Assembly (NCBI GenBank): GCA_013396755.1
Contig: VWZF01003897.1
Coordinates: forward strand, 280,048-344,047
DNA length: 64,000 nt
DNA from: Sclerurus mexicanus
Lineage: Eukaryota > Chordata > Aves > Passeriformes > Furnariidae
Direction of reading: 5' to 3'
Position numbers and translations under genes: made by a program. The notes beneath the pieces were generated by a model, which saw only the letters and a program-made list of their open reading frames with translations, searched no databases and was not told where the DNA came from. Below are positions 49,201 to 62,778 of this stretch, in pieces; the stretch's first letter is position 1; each line of letters starts with the position of its first letter.

Positions 49201-52200
49201 CAATTTATAATATGGTTCATGGCCCATACACAATTACGGCTGCAACTCAGGAAGCACCATGGGAAAGCTGTGGCCTTAGTGGTTAAAGGACAGAGCAGAG
49301 AACACTGGCATCTGCTGACTTACACAAAATTTCTTTTAGACTATGAGGAATAAAAAGATAACTAAACTTTGGCATGAGCTTATATTCTGTAGGCTCAGAT
49401 TCAGAGATGGTATGTATTATATCGACAAGAATTAAAAAGAAAATCCCAGTTCAAATGAGGGAATTTCTTGCCATGGGAGAAGAACAACTTCTTTGTACAA
49501 AAGTTCTATTTTTATGAGGATATATACAAATAAGACTTATTTCAGTATCTGTCTGTGTGAAAGCTCAGGATAATCCATTGGAAGTGTGAAGGGGAAGATG
49601 CTTGGTGAAGTTTATTCTCAGCTTTTCTGTGCTGGCAGTGGGCAAGTCCTCCTTGGCAAAGCACAGAAATACAAGGTCATGCATTTTACCCCATATTTCG
49701 CAGGTAATCAGTTACCAGCCCAGCTGACTCAACGTAGTTCATTTAACCGTGACATCCACCTCAGCTGACTCAGTCCACTGTCTGATGTCACCAACCAAAA
49801 CCTTGCTCACTCTGGAGTCCCACCAAGACCTTGCACCTATTACTACCCTCACATTCCTCTCTTGTGGTTCACTCCAGCTAAGCACAACCAGAGGTGACAG
49901 AGGACACGGTGGGAGGGGTGGGGATGTTCCCAGTGCCTTTTAAAGCAGCAGCTCAACAGCCTGAGAATTCATTTTTCATATGAGAGGACCAGGTTCAGCT
50001 CCTTCTCCATCAGAAGAGCTGTGAGACTGCACCTCCCCTGACACAGGGAAATGTTTTAACCCAGACCAGAAAGTTTGGTGGGGATGCCCCTCACACCTCT
50101 CTGCTGAAGAAGGCTAGAGACGAATCAGACAGAGGAAGTAATTATTGCAATTATTAATAAAAATGACCGAGTACTTCTAAATCCGTAATTACTGCAGATC
50201 TTAGAAACAAACACACAATTCTTGACCTCACAACAAAATGATACAGCTTAAAGATACCTGCTGGAAGTGGAGCAGTGGGCTCCAAGGTGTGTGCACTTGT
50301 TCAGCAATCACCCTTCTTTTTGCTGGAAGGGCTTAGATATTTGCTTTGAAGCTCAGCATGGAGCCAAGAGGAGCACTTATCACCAACCACTGCATGCTCA
50401 CGCACTCTTTTCTCATTTTTCTCTAAATCCCTCTTACAAAATATCCCATGCTTTTGTAGGTTGCTGCTCCAGGAAGCTGCAGCAAGTTTTTGTGGGAATG
50501 GATGCTGTGCTCTGAATACAGAGTAAGCACTCAGGTTACTGTGTCAGTGTTTGCCTCCCATGAGGCAGCTCTTAACTGCGTTTTCAGAGTTTGCTTCATC
50601 TATTCTCAAAAGCTTAATAACTATGGTAACAAGTTTTGTTTGTTCTGTTTTGGTTTTATATTAAAAAGATGCCAGCAGTAAGCAACAACGCAGTACGAAG
50701 TGTCCTAAATGAGGTCCTCTGACCTATACAAAGTTTAACTACTCAGTTTAACTTGCTCTCCTTCATAGGCTCTGTGAGGGGCACTATTCATCAGCAGTAT
50801 TTTCATTTAGAACTCTGAACGTGTGTTGAAATTATCCCTGGCAGCTTGACTGGAAGAAGAGGCCTTTTAAAAACTGCACTAACACATTAAGAGACTCAGT
50901 AAATGCATGTGTGTTTTGACAATTGTAAAGCTGCATTACTTAACTTCAAAACTAGCAGTCCTTCAACAACTTGAAGGAGCCCCCTTCCCCCCCCCCTCAA
51001 AGTACAAGGGGTAGGGCAGCAATTAATAAAATCAGGGAGCCTCAAGACACAGTAAAACAGCCCTGTCTTCTTAAAGTACAGTCACTGTAGACAGTCCAGA
51101 ACAAAACCCCTCCTCATCAACAGTGAGGGTAGGTGAGGAACAGTTGAGAAGCAGTGGAGAGCAAGAACACCTCTCAGCTGTGTTTGAACCTCACACTCAA
51201 AGTCCAAAAGCCCCACCAGTGCTGACAGCCCCTCTGAGAACCAAGTAGGGCAGCACCAGAGCAGAGGACACCTTGCAAATGTCCAAAATGAGCAGCTCCT
51301 CTGCAGTGGCAGGCTGAGTATGGACAGTGCCTGAGATGGATCCAGCTCACAGACAGCCTGAAAGTCCTCAAATGGTGCCTGCAGACATGGACAGTGTGAG
51401 AAGGGCAAATATATTTGACTCTTTCTTGGCCCAGCTGCCACTTAGAAAGAGATGCAGGGAGCTGCTACTGCTGTCTTGGCTGCCCAGGGGGAAGAGAAAG
51501 ATAACAGGACATCGAGCTTAGGAACCATCCTGGCAAACCATAAAGACCATGTTTTATATCAGAACAATATGAAGCCATTGTGTGCAGAAGCATAACTCAA
51601 TTTGGATGAGAACCCCTCTGCTGCACTCCCCCCCTCCTCCCTAAACACTGCTCAGCCCCAAAATGCCATACCTTTCATAGTGGGATCTGCAAAACTGTCT
51701 CCAGGCTCCTGTGTCCCTGCCCACACTGACGTGTTCCCAGCTGGTGACAAGTACACCTGGACACAGGCAGGGCCACTCCAGCAGGAAGCTTCTCCTAGCA
51801 CTATCCCTGAGGGACAGATCCATATGGACAGCAGTTCACAAGAGGCTGGGAAGGGGATGTTGCCTCCACTGCAAGCACACAGGAGGCCACCACAAAATCC
51901 ATCCTTTTATGAAATGCATACAGTTCCTTAAGGAGAACAAGCCGAGGCTTCTTGATGCATCCATCATAACAATCTCCTAAACAGACTTACGTGGATTCAC
52001 GTGCAGGGCAAGGACCTGGAGCAGGAGTGGTGGAAGAGATGCAAAACCCACCAGCCTGGAAGAACGTGCAAGTGCAGGGAGAAACATGGGTGTGGAGGGT
52101 GTTGCTTGATCCTCAAACACCACTTCCTATTTATCCTCGTGAAGCCCTCTCTGGCAACCAGTAATGCTATGGCAGAACGAGATGCAGTAGAAAATGCTGT

Positions 52201-52267
52201 CTTTTGGAGAATTTGTTTTTAAAGGGATCAAGAAAGCAATTTGTCAAGAAAGACAAATTGTTCAGTC

Positions 52268-52281
52268 TTTTTTTTTTTTTT
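52268..52281 (+). repeat. T14 homopolymer
   Basis: Fourteen T in a row are flanked by CAGTC and GTCATAC. No retrocopy is recognisable on the minus strand side. Confidence 0.9.
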
Positions 52282-54867
52282 GTCATACTGGGGCAGGGAG
52301 TGGTTTAGCTGAATTAGGGCTGTGGGGTTTTCCCTTCCCAGTGCTGCTCTGAAAAATTCTTATGGAGAACTGAACCTTTACCATTTGCACTGGCCCAGCT
52401 CCTGCTTTCCAGAAAACAGTAATTGCACACAGCTTGTTTTACTCAGCTTCAGCTCTCCCCCTGGGAGCCAATACTTCTCGTTTCAGTGAACAGAGCTGAA
52501 GCTGAGAAAATGAGGCCTATTGTTACTGGAGCTCAAGAGGCAAAAGATGTTTGGAAGTTTTAGAAATTTGGCTTAGAAGACAAGAATCTTTCCTACCCTC
52601 ACCATCCACTGGGACCAGCTGAGCTACATGCTGATGCTTTGATAATATGGAAGAATATTCCTTCACAACTGCAAGGGCAGCACCTTTCTCCAAACACCTC
52701 TGTCCACTGAGCAGAGCTCCTTGGCAGCTCCCTCAGTGCAATTACAGCCCTTTGCAGGCACTGGATATACCACGAGCCCTGGATTTCCCCTGGATGCTCA
52801 ATTCACACTGAGCACAGATGAGCCAGAACTACATCTCACATGGGAAACAAGGCTTCCCAAGAAGCAGAGCAGGGAGGTTCTGAAACAGTCATGCCACTGG
52901 GAGGAGAGAATGCAAAAGGTTTTACTATTTTTAAGGCAGAGTTTGATCTAGCATTCCTGAGCATTAGAGGTAATAGCTGTCCACACAACTACGAGGTTAC
53001 TGCTCGTGGCATCACTTTTAGCCCCTCAGTATAGCAAGGAATTTGCACAAAGCTAGTAACCCACCAGGGGTAACACACTGTAGGCTGAGAAAACCAGCAC
53101 TCACTACAGCTGTATCTCCATTTCTTAACAACCAGCTTTGCACGTGCTGCAGAGTTGGAATACGTGAATATTCTTAATCCAGTGGAAAGACAAGTGCATC
53201 TCAGAGGCTGTAGGATTCCAAAAGACATGCTGGCAAGCCTGTCTTCTATTTGCCAGAAAGGCATCACACAGCTTTTGCTGCAAATCTTTTCCTTTGTAAA
53301 GCTAAGCTACCACAAAGCTGCAGAACACCTTCCTCTTAAAAAGGCATCAGCTGAGCCTTCTCTCTTTGTAGTCCCTGCTCCCCTCATTTCTTATTTGCAT
53401 ACAGGTGAGACTTCTGGCAGGTGAAGGGCTGTATGGGTTAACCATCTTCAGGTCTCGCTATATTTCATCAAGTGCAGGTTTGGGGTGGCCTGAAACCTCC
53501 TAAGTCCAGTCCCTCTTTTCCACAACCCTTTCTCACTTGGAGCTTTCCAAGAAAATGCACAATCAAATCAAAGGTGTTTGCCATTAATGTCCTAGATCCT
53601 GTGAAAGAAAATCTCTCATCAGAAGCTGATATAAAACATAGGGTTGGGTTTGAAGTATTCTCAGTGTTTGATCCTTATCTTCCTGGCTTGGTGTGAACCT
53701 ACTACACAAATCAATGGTATTAGCAAAACCTGGGGATGTTGAGTGCATTTGGACATAAAGCTGTAAACGTTTGTGACATTACTGTAAGTCATTCACCATC
53801 ACACTCCCCTCCCACACAGAACACCCAGCACTGGTGATCCACCTCTCCAGCCATGGATGTAGCACGGCCTCCCACCAAAGGTTTCAGAAGCTGCATTCTA
53901 CCTCAAATACCATTCCACCATAAATACTCAATAAACTTGACACACAATAGTGCTTAGGAAGTTCACATATCACGGCTGAACCAAAAGGATACACAGCTTT
54001 ATCAGCTCTAAAAATGGCACAGAGTGATCACACCAGCACAAGCAAAACTGAAAAAAAAAAACGTTGAAAATAGGCCTTAACATGGCATTTCTACTTCTAC
54101 TGCAGGAAGGCATAACTTGGAAAGGTTTTTACGATTGTAAGGGATTAAATTTTTCAAAATGCTGCTCAGGAAATACATACTGCCAAGAAGGTCCTAACTT
54201 AGGGATTGTACAAAACATTCATCTGCACGTGGTGAAGTTTGTAGTTCTGACAGCTCATACATCAGGCAATTCAAAGCTGTAGAGGTCTGCCTTGTAAGAA
54301 CTGGTTTCGTTGCCTTTTTTGGCTTTATCCTTTGGTTTCTTGTTGGAGATCTGTGATTTTAAACAAGCCTTTCTTTCAAAACAAGACATTTTTCCTGCTG
54401 GAATTCAAACAACAGTCCTACAGCGCTACATGAATTCTCCCCCTAGATAAATGTCAAAATTTATAGCAACTCTAAACAAAATAGTGTCTTCGGTCTTCAG
54501 TTCAGGCTTACAAGCAATAAACTCCAAGACACTTATGTAAAAGAACCTGATTGTGTATTTTATATGGGATAGCAGAAATACTTACTCACCAGAGTGTTAG
54601 CATAGAGCATAAAAGTGCACTTCTGTTGTTTTTTATAGAGATCAGGAAAATGGGGACATGTGGATGACAGCATAAAGTTTATTTGCTATGAAGAATTCAG
54701 CAAAACTGAATTTATGTATTTAAAACATATATATTGGGGGGTTTGTCAAAAAGGAAAATGTTTAAGTTTTTGAAAGGAAAGTCATTGAAAAGAATAAATC
54801 TTTAGCAAAACAATTTCTCACAGAAATTTTGTTTTCATTTTTTTTTTGTCTTCACTTATTTTCCGAG

Positions 54868-55094
54868 AATGGCATCCGTAAGAAAAGTCAGACTTCAGTA
54901 TTTGGTGGTTTGCATTATTATTCCACGTTTGCTACAGCCTCAAGACTGCAGGATTAAAATTACGTCACTGAGCAAGCACATTTCCCCTGAAACCATTGAG
55001 ATTTGGGTTGAAATTCAAGGAAATGTCTTGCAGTGTGTGAATCAGAGCTGTGTACGTGAGGAAGTGGAAGCACTAACCTCACCCACTGACTTCA
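54868..55094 (+). CDS. Weak candidate first coding exon, unrecognised
   Basis: A long pyrimidine tract without internal AG (about 54828-54865) ends in CGAG, and an ATG follows at 54869. The frame then stays open for 82 codons to a stop at 55115-55117. A consensus donor, TTCA|GTGAGT, lies at 55095-55100 inside that frame, giving a 227-bp exon. The peptide begins MASVRKVRLQYLVVCIIIPR, basic residues followed by a short hydrophobic run as in a weak signal peptide. Residues 27 to 61 include three cysteines (DCRIK, LQCVNQSC) and an NQS glycosylation-type sequon. I recognise no family. Nothing else in the neighbourhood supports a gene, and CGAG is a sub-optimal acceptor. Confidence 0.15.
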
Positions 55095-55117
55095 GTGAGT
55101 GGCTCAGCATCTTTTAA

Positions 55118-58100
55118 ACTCTGCCTTCTGTCTTCTGGTCCAGAATTTTGACGTCCAGTTTTATACATCCAGGATTTAATATCTATGTCTATATAACATA
55201 AGTTTGAACGTTAGATTTCTGTTGTGAAGCTTTTGTATAGCTTTACGTACACATACAGAAAACAATGTTCTCAATGTGACCACAAAATATTGCAGAAATT
55301 GAAGTCATATTTACCTTTTCCAGACACTGCAACCTCTGAGTACCGTCACTGAAGGTAAAGATAGAACAGTGAATTTCAGTGCAGCTACAAGCACAGCTTG
55401 GCCCACCCTCCCTTCGGGGGGGTTCCAAAATGGCCCTGTGTGACACCTCCCGTGCAACACACTTGGAATTACATTCTGGCCCCGATTCAGTCCTTTGAAA
55501 CTAAGCAGATGGTGCTGCCACCCCACTGTCCCCTTCTCCATGAAACCCTGGCGTTGGCAAGGGAATCCTTTGTAGATGGAGCCCTGGAGAGGCGCTCCCG
55601 GTGACAGCTGTGGGACCAGCTAACCCTTGACTAATGGGGCATGTGTGATGGCTGTGGTTTCTGAAGACATTGACAGCCTTGGAACCACGCTGGCAGCCCC
55701 GAAGGGAGCTCTGGTGTTCCACACACGCTGTCCAGTACCCAACGCTTGTGTTTGGGGGTTGTGCACGGATGCACAGGAGCTGGGCTCTCCCTGGCCGGGT
55801 TTTGAGCCTTCCTAGAGCCTGGCAGGGCAGGTGCATTCTCTCCGTGTGCCTTGGAAAGAAAGAAAACCACAACACCCGGCTTGGGAGGCCAAAGGCAACA
55901 AAGCCATGGAGTTGAGAATGTTAAATTAATGTTCTGAGATATTGTAACTGTGGGACAATAAAGTCTGTGAGAAGGATTGTTTCTTCTTGCTGCCAGGTCT
56001 CTGAACTGCCAACCAAGAAGCAGGTCCTTCTGTCTGGCCACTTGTCACGAGGTGATGCAGACTGAGTCGTGGCCTCAGAAGAACCTGCTCACCTTCACTG
56101 GTTTTGCAGATCTGCCACGTGGAGCTGGTTAGAGTTTGGTAGTGGGTTTGCAAAAGAGCTGCTGGCTGTCAGTAGCAGGAAAACACACTTCTCATCATCA
56201 GACTCAACAGGCAGGGCAGAAAGCAGCTCTACCAAATTAGAAAACCTGATTTTAAAATAGGCAAAACCTCGGAGAAGGACCTGTTCTTTAGGCTTTGTGT
56301 AAGGGCATTTTGACAGACGTGGTGGAGAGACAACCTGGAGGTCTCTCATCTATAAGCAACCTTTGGCCAGGCCTCATTTCCTGATCTCAGTGACCCAAGG
56401 TTTGACATCTCCTAGACCATTTGTTTGTAGCATTGTACTGAGATAATGGCCTTGTTCTAGCAAGGAACCTGCCCATCTACAGACACTCATCTGGACCCAG
56501 TTTGTACAGCAGGCGCAGCGTGGCTGTGCAAAGCAGGCAAATAAAGCCTCATACATTTCAAACACTATTTATAGAGAGGGAGTAAATCAGTGGCTGAGGG
56601 CAGGCCTGTCTCATCTCTCACCTGCCAGCCGCTTGGCTTGGAATGTTAGTTAAGTGAGTTCTCCTAATTCATCAGGCGCCAAATCACCAAAATAATCTCT
56701 TTGTTAACAAGAACTAAGCTTAAAGCAAACATAATTTGCAAGTTATTCTTCAAGGCGTTATATCTGCTGTTTATCAAATGCTCTTCTGTTGGTTTACTTT
56801 TTCTCCATGGCTTTCTGCTGCCCACCCATAACTCTTGGCACTTCTAAAATTGGCATCTCCCGTGATTCTCTAAAATAATGAGTAAGTTTTCAGAACAAGT
56901 GTTCAGTTAATCATCTTTCCAGTTCTATTCTTTCAGTTTTTATCCTTCTACACAGAGCAGGATGCAGACTATCCAACTACTGTGCAACATTCAGTGGAGC
57001 AGGGGTAGGGAAATGAAGGGTTTTACTCAGATTTACTGGCAAATAAGAGGCAATTTTTTTGTTTATGTGATGTAATTTTCTTGCAATTAGAATAAAGCCC
57101 TAGTTTTGTGATATTCAGGGATCCTTCTCCAAACTACAATTATCCAGACTGTCCTGAAATCTTATTTACCTTCTTGGGTGATAGGGATGAGAGATGAATG
57201 CTGAGTGATTTGTTTTTGTGGTCTTTGAGCCACATACACATATAGTTTCCCTCTACACAAACCATAGAAGAGCTTTCTTTAAGGTTGTTAGGCTTGAAGA
57301 GACCTTTCTGAAGTCAAACTTCAGCTCTGACCTTGTTCAGACAGTCCTAATGGCTTGACACCTCTTCTCAGGCTTGTCATGTGCTCTCCTTTTCATGAAG
57401 GAAAATTCACATGAGTAATTAAGTGTTTATAACAAAGAACCCAGAGCAAAGCTCTCTAAACAGGAACCTGCTCATTGCTCACAGAAAAGATGGATTGCCT
57501 GGCACATACATTTATCCTGCCAGCTTTGCATGTGAGGTGGTACCTCAAGGGGACAGGCACGACCTCTTGAACCTGACCTACACCCAACCTGTGTCACTCC
57601 ACATCTCACCCTTGGCAGGAAGTGGAACAAACAAACAAATAAAAAAAGCACAGTGCTGCCATCTGCTCCGATTCGTTTGTAAATATATGAATTAAGGTTG
57701 ATAAAAAGTAAAAAAGTCGCTCAACCAATTGTTAAAAAAAACAAATAAAGTAGATACATGGATGTTTGCTGGAAGGGACAAGAGATCAACGTACAACGAT
57801 TTTGAGAGCAGATGAGAGAAGAAAAGCACCAAATGGGTGAGATGATCAAGTCAGCAGTACAAATGATGAGAGCTGAGGTATTTCCTGAATATTCACATCC
57901 CGTGTAACAAGGCCACAGAGGCTCCTGGATGGACAAGAGCCATGGCTCATCTTGGTCTGCCCAAAAAGCAGGTGCTATCAGTTGGATTTGCAGGGGAAGA
58001 CACCATGACATCGACAGCATTTCACTTGTGAATAGCTTAGATGGATGGGCTGGGCCAAGGGGAGGGGAAGCGGTAGCTGATGCAGAAGGAAAGACTCATC

Positions 58101-59449
58101 TCTGCATTGCTTTTGATTGCTGTAACTCTGGAATAAACTGGCTCAGACTTTGGGATACAGCCCAGGACTGTGATTCCTCCTGCTTGCTAAGTTACAAGTG
58201 ACACACACTGAGCGCTCTGAAGCACAACTGAAAACTCCATTTAATGCCAGGGGGCAAGAGATAGATAGGGAAAAGCAGGCAAAGCAATGCAATTTCTAAC
58301 GCTAGTTTTGTCTTACCACACAAACTTGTTTCCTGTTTTGCTGTGATCAACTCCCCATGGCAAGAAGTTTGCTGGGAGCTGCCGCTGCCTCCACCTTTGC
58401 TCTGCAGCACAGCGAGGAGGCACACGCTGGAGCTCCTTCCCAGGCACCTGGGGCTGTTTGCTCACATGTGGACAGGTGAGACAGCAGGGCTCTCCCAGCT
58501 GGCACAGAAACGTGGCCCAGCCACAGCTTATCTTATCCAAACCGTGCTTCCTTGTGAGCACAGCTGTCCTCTGACTAATACAATGGGCACAAGCCAGCCA
58601 GAGGGTTATCGCTGGCTAGCGCTGGCTGCGGGGAAAGGGCTTCAAACTGCTAGAGGAGTGCTGCACTTTGCTATCTCTGGGTTTTCAGAGCATTGATTCT
58701 GAAATTTGTAACTCTTCCGCCACTCCAGAGGTGAGAGTTTTGCTGACCAGTCTGTTTCAGAAGGCAGTGGGACTCCCTGGGATAACTTGCATTCACTGCT
58801 AAGCCCAAGCTGTAATGGCAGCTGTCCTCCTCGAGCCCCCAAGGGACACACTGTCTCTGCCAGCTCTTCCTCGGCTTCCACCGCTCCAGAGGTCTCACTT
58901 TAGTAGCAGAAAATCACATCTACTTTGCCAGTCTCCAGAGCTGCTTATTTTTCTCTTTTGCACCAGCTGTATCCTCCATGAGACAAGAACAGGAGTGGAA
59001 GCGAGCTCCTATTTTTTGTGTGCCCTTTGGTGGTTGTGGCTGCAAAGACAGGCTCCGTTAGCAGCCACTGCTTGGCGTCCTCAACGTGTGTCTGATTTAA
59101 GGAGACAGATGCCAACACAAAAGAAGCCACCAGTGGAAGCAGAAATGGTTGATACTACTTCTAATCAAGGAACAAGGAGGAACTGGATTTTCTTCTGGAT
59201 TGATCAGGAGCTGTTGTCCAAATCTAAAACTTCTCACTTCCCGGATCCCCCTCACCACAGCTATAATAAATGTTTCATGAAAATGCTCAGAGATTGCCCT
59301 AATTCAAGTGCTACATGAAGTCTTAGAGCAGTTTATAATTTTCCCATATAGTTCTTTATTAGGGGCCTTGCACTGAAATGTTCGTGCTCCCTGGCTTCTC
59401 ATTCATACCCGACTTCAAAGCTTCTTAGTTACAAAATTAAGATCAAGGG
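55118..59449. other. Non-coding unique sequence, no gene seen
   Basis: Overlapping frames of up to 136 codons lie at 55.4-56.1 kb and a 167-codon plus frame at 58815-59318. None has recognisable domains, and opposite-strand frames cover the same DNA. A short (CAAA)n-like stretch lies near 57627-57643. I could not find a second exon to pair with the candidate at 54868. Confidence 0.5.
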
Positions 59450-59510
59450 TTCAACTTGATGATCTCAGAGGTCTCTTCCAACCCATCTGATTCTACGATT
59501 CAATGATTAT
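59450..59510 (+). mobile_element. CR1 LINE, extreme 3' tip
   Basis: The segment reads GGGTTCAACTTGATGATCTC, then AGAGGTCTCTTCCAACCCAT, then CTGATTCTACGATTCAATGA. This is the CR1 3' terminus, including the end repeat of the ATTCTATGATTCTATGA type. Only about 60 bp remain and sequence just upstream is not obviously CR1, so the copy is severely 5' truncated or decayed. The plus-strand orientation is opposite to that of the fragment at 16210. Confidence 0.88.
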
Positions 59511-60952
59511 TCTCATCTGAAGATTTGAATTTTGCTGCATTTGAAAAGCATGAAAAATAATTACATATCAAGTAATGAAAGATTGGTCCTTAGACTCTTG
59601 TCCCCTGAAGAAGTACGTGGGATTCATTCTGTCACTGAGTCTAAAGTATTTTACATTATTTTGAGTTTGGTGTAAGCAGCTGTCTCAGAAATCCTATGGG
59701 AAGAAATAACAAGGGAGGCAGCCAGCATGAGATGCTGTTGATGAAACCAGCATTAACAGCAGAGTCTGGGAAGCTGAAGAGCAAAACTGCGCTGCCAGCT
59801 TGGTCCCACTGAGCCCAAACCCACAGGAGAGAAAAATGTCTGCAGAAGGGGCTTCTCCAGAGCTTGGACCTCTGATCTGTTCCTGCTGTGGGCATTCCTC
59901 AGAGCCATTTTCATGAGATGTGGCTCCCATCTGCTGTCACTGCCAAGACAGGCACATCTCCCAGGAGGTAACATGAAGATGGGGATCACAATTTCTTTCC
60001 TACACATCCACACAATTCTGGTGACAAAGGTAACAGTGATCAGAAGAGGGAGGCTATCATTAATGCTTATATAAAACCAGACCTAGTTAATTGTTCTTGC
60101 TTTAGCTGATTTTTTAGAAAAATTAGACCCACCAAAGAATTTCTTCTTCCAGAGTGGAAAGCTGAGAAATCTCTTGGGCGACCTTTTTTTACCCCCTCAA
60201 ACAAAAGTCAGAATTTAAACCCCAAAGCCATGATTTGCTTACATTTAATGTAAAGACCTTTCTGGGATTTTCAGGGAACTCTGTCTTACAATTCTCTTCT
60301 TTACAGTGAGAAATGTAACAATTGCCAGGATTATGAAAACAGAAGGAATTTGCCGAGTTATATCATATCCAAATGATAATGGAATCATTTCAATTCAATT
60401 CAAGGGAGTCAATTTTTCCATTTTAGTGTTCTCTTTAGGACACCCCACCCTTTTCTACAGACTTGCCAAGATCTCATTCCTTCCATCTGAGCTGCTCTAA
60501 GGAAAAAAATGGAAGCAACTATTTTTCTCTCTAAAAGCTGACTCGGGAGAAAACATTCTCCTTTTGAACATAGCATACAGCATGCTATCTTATCAGGAGC
60601 TGGACAAAAATGTCTTGGAGGCATTTGCTTTGTTCAGTACAGTTACAGGGAGCTTTAAGACTGTTCAGTCACTGACAGGCTGTTTCTTTGCAGAGGGATT
60701 CACTATCTGCCTTCTGTTTGATCCCACACTACTTAATATGTGGATACTTCTGCATACCCAACCAACACACCTAGACACAAAAGGCTCTGTCTCTAGGAAC
60801 TGTGGTGGTGGTGAGATGAAAACAAGATTAATTGTTAATTTTATTCCACTGTTGGAACTGTGTGTGCAACTCAGTGAAGAAAGCAGGGCCCATTCTGAGA
60901 GTGCTCTTAAAACTGCCATTCTCTCTGGCTTCTTCTTCAGAAACACATCTGG
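59511..60952. other. Non-coding unique sequence, no gene seen
   Basis: A 131-codon plus frame (60564-60959) is unrecognised and is largely mirrored by a 93-codon minus frame. A splice-acceptor-like tract ending in TTTACAG lies at 60306 but leads into no supported exon. Confidence 0.55.
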
Positions 60953-61041
60953 CTACTAAGCCCCAGATCTCTTCCTTTCAGGGAAACTGAGGTCACCACT
61001 ACAAAAATTAATGTATATTTCTGGAGGAAGTCATTGGCTTG
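60953..61041 (+). repeat. Diverged dispersed repeat, copy A
   Basis: These 89 bp align without gaps to 62779-62867. I count 23 mismatches, about 74% identity. Shared blocks include CTCTTCC, TTCAGGGA, CTGAGGT, CCACT and CTTG. The two copies lie in the same orientation about 1.83 kb apart. I do not recognise the family. It could be an old interspersed repeat or a remnant of a local duplication. Confidence 0.75.
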
Positions 61042-62778
61042 TCAATCTGTACAGCCAGATCTTCAGAAACAGATTTTAGTTGTGCTGCCTCTCCCTTCGC
61101 TGCTCTCTTCTGCAAGCCCTGTAGAAGCAGCACGTGCAGTGCCTGACCACGAGCACTTGAGCAGCCTGAGGCACGGTGCCTCCATCCCCATCTCCTTCTC
61201 CAGGATGGCCACCAAACTGTGGAGCCTGACTCTCTGCAGTGATATCATTTTTCCACACACATGCCGTAAGTGCCTTTAGTGCCTTTCCAAGGACAAAGTA
61301 GGTGGTGGCCAGACAGCTAGGTCATCATATCTAAAACATGTTAAACAAATTAGCTCATAGGGTACCTGTCACTGTAGGAATCAGTGCCTGAATAAAGAAC
61401 CTGCTTCTCAGATGCACAAAGCAGTCAACACACCTGCTTTGAGCATCAGCTGGAGCCTGGGGGCACAGGGGCCTCAGAAAATTAGGGCATTTATAGGGAC
61501 TCAGAGGGCAGCAAAACGTCCTTGCAAATAGCAGCCAAGACTCCAGCACTTCGTATGGGCAATGCTGAGACTGTTCAGCCTCCTATAAACATTAAGAGTG
61601 CTACAAAATATCTAGAAGGGCTTTTTGCTTCCTTTGTTTTCATTAAGAAGGAGAAGTGAAGCATATGAATATTTGTTGGCACTTGTTTTCAGCTACAAAC
61701 TGAACCAATTTCAGTAAAATCCCTTGTTATCTCACAGCAAGTGAGACTAAAGGTACTGGCCACTCACAATTTGTCAGAACCCAACTTAAAAATGGCAAGT
61801 GTTTGACTAAGCCTCTTCTTAAAGCTGCCTTAAATGTATATTCTGCTGTTTGTAAATATTTGGTAACCTGAAAAATATTTACCATTCTGAAATCGACACT
61901 TATTTATGCGAATTCCTTGATAGGCAAAGAGAGATAAATATTTCTATGCAAGAGCTTTGTACCCAGATATGGAAATGTGTCTGCCCTGGATTGCCATCCT
62001 GTCTCCCACCATGGCGTGCAGTCACTGAATGACATGTTTCTTGAGCCCTCACTCGCATAAATACACAAATACTTCATAATGCTACAAAATCAGGCAGCAA
62101 CCTGTGTGAAAAAAAAGAACAGGATCGTGGGTTAGTTGCAATACTGGCATGTTTGCTCTTGAACCTCCACGGACACCTGTAAAACAGACTAATAAGACCT
62201 TGGCTTTGCCAGGCTGTCTCTGTGATGCAGACACATCCCAGCTCCTGCCTGCACCTCCCTCCTCTGCTGCAGCTGGGCCACCACCTCTGCCCCCAGGACA
62301 AAACTGGTCACACGGGTTCCTGTTGGGACAGAAGGTCCTCTGTTCTCCTCCCAGCTACTGAAATCCCCTCCTGGCTCCAAAGCCATGGCAAATTTGGGCT
62401 GCCCTACATGGTCTGTGATTTTGTGATTTACATTCATATGGCTGCTCCTCACACACGAGTGACTTTCATTTCAGCAAAACTCACAGGCTAAAACCGTGCC
62501 CTTTTCTTCCACAAAGGGGCAAAGGAGGTCTGAGTCCTCAGCTAATGGGGGCAGTGGGAGAAGGGGGTGAGGGAAGGGAAAAGAGGAAAGGCTTTCCCAT
62601 TCTTCTCACATTGAGGTATCAGCCTGATGTAGGGAAGTATCCAGCCATGGGAAAACTGGGAGACAGTGGTAATGAATTTTTTTTCCATTGTTGCAAATTT
62701 TGTGCTCAATTTAACTAATGCATAAAGCAAGACCTGCTACAGAAAGTACTCTTCAAACCACCATTAGGTCACAAGAAC
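61042..62778. other. Non-coding sequence between the two repeat copies
   Basis: About 1.7 kb without a gene. The stretch 61740-62060 is AT-rich, and 62149-62490 is GC-richer with overlapping short frames on both strands. Nothing here looks like an internal region of a transposon whose long terminal repeats would be the flanking copies: no reverse transcriptase, gag-like or transposase frame could be seen. Confidence 0.5.

Larger units (their letters stand above)
45181..54867. other. Non-coding unique sequence, no gene seen
   Basis: A 23-bp tandem duplication lies at 46163-46208, a C10 run at 50987-50996 and a T14 run at 52268-52281. A cluster of overlapping frames on both strands occupies 47853-48420 (161 codons minus, 105 plus, 98 minus), again with no recognised family and probably only a stop-poor stretch. 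No transposon or RNA gene was recognised. Confidence 0.5.

Noticed and set aside
50987..50996. C10 run as possible i-motif or quadruplex site
   Set aside because: Only one long tract and a short one nearby; it does not satisfy a four-tract rule and is ordinary low complexity.
57275..57345. Weak resemblance to a CR1 3' end (GAAGAGACCTTTCTGAAGTC)
   Set aside because: Only scattered matches to the remembered consensus and no terminal repeat; too weak to annotate.
58243..58258. CTCF-like GCCAGGGGGCAAG sequence
   Set aside because: Only the core half fits the motif; a single short match is expected by chance in 64 kb.
58815..59318. 167-codon plus frame
   Set aside because: Starts with a plausible ATG but the peptide changes character along its length, has no domain, and part of it is open on the other strand.
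60306..60500. TTTACAG acceptor followed by a 64-codon open frame
   Set aside because: Frame depends on a GTG start, lacks a good donor and resembles no protein.
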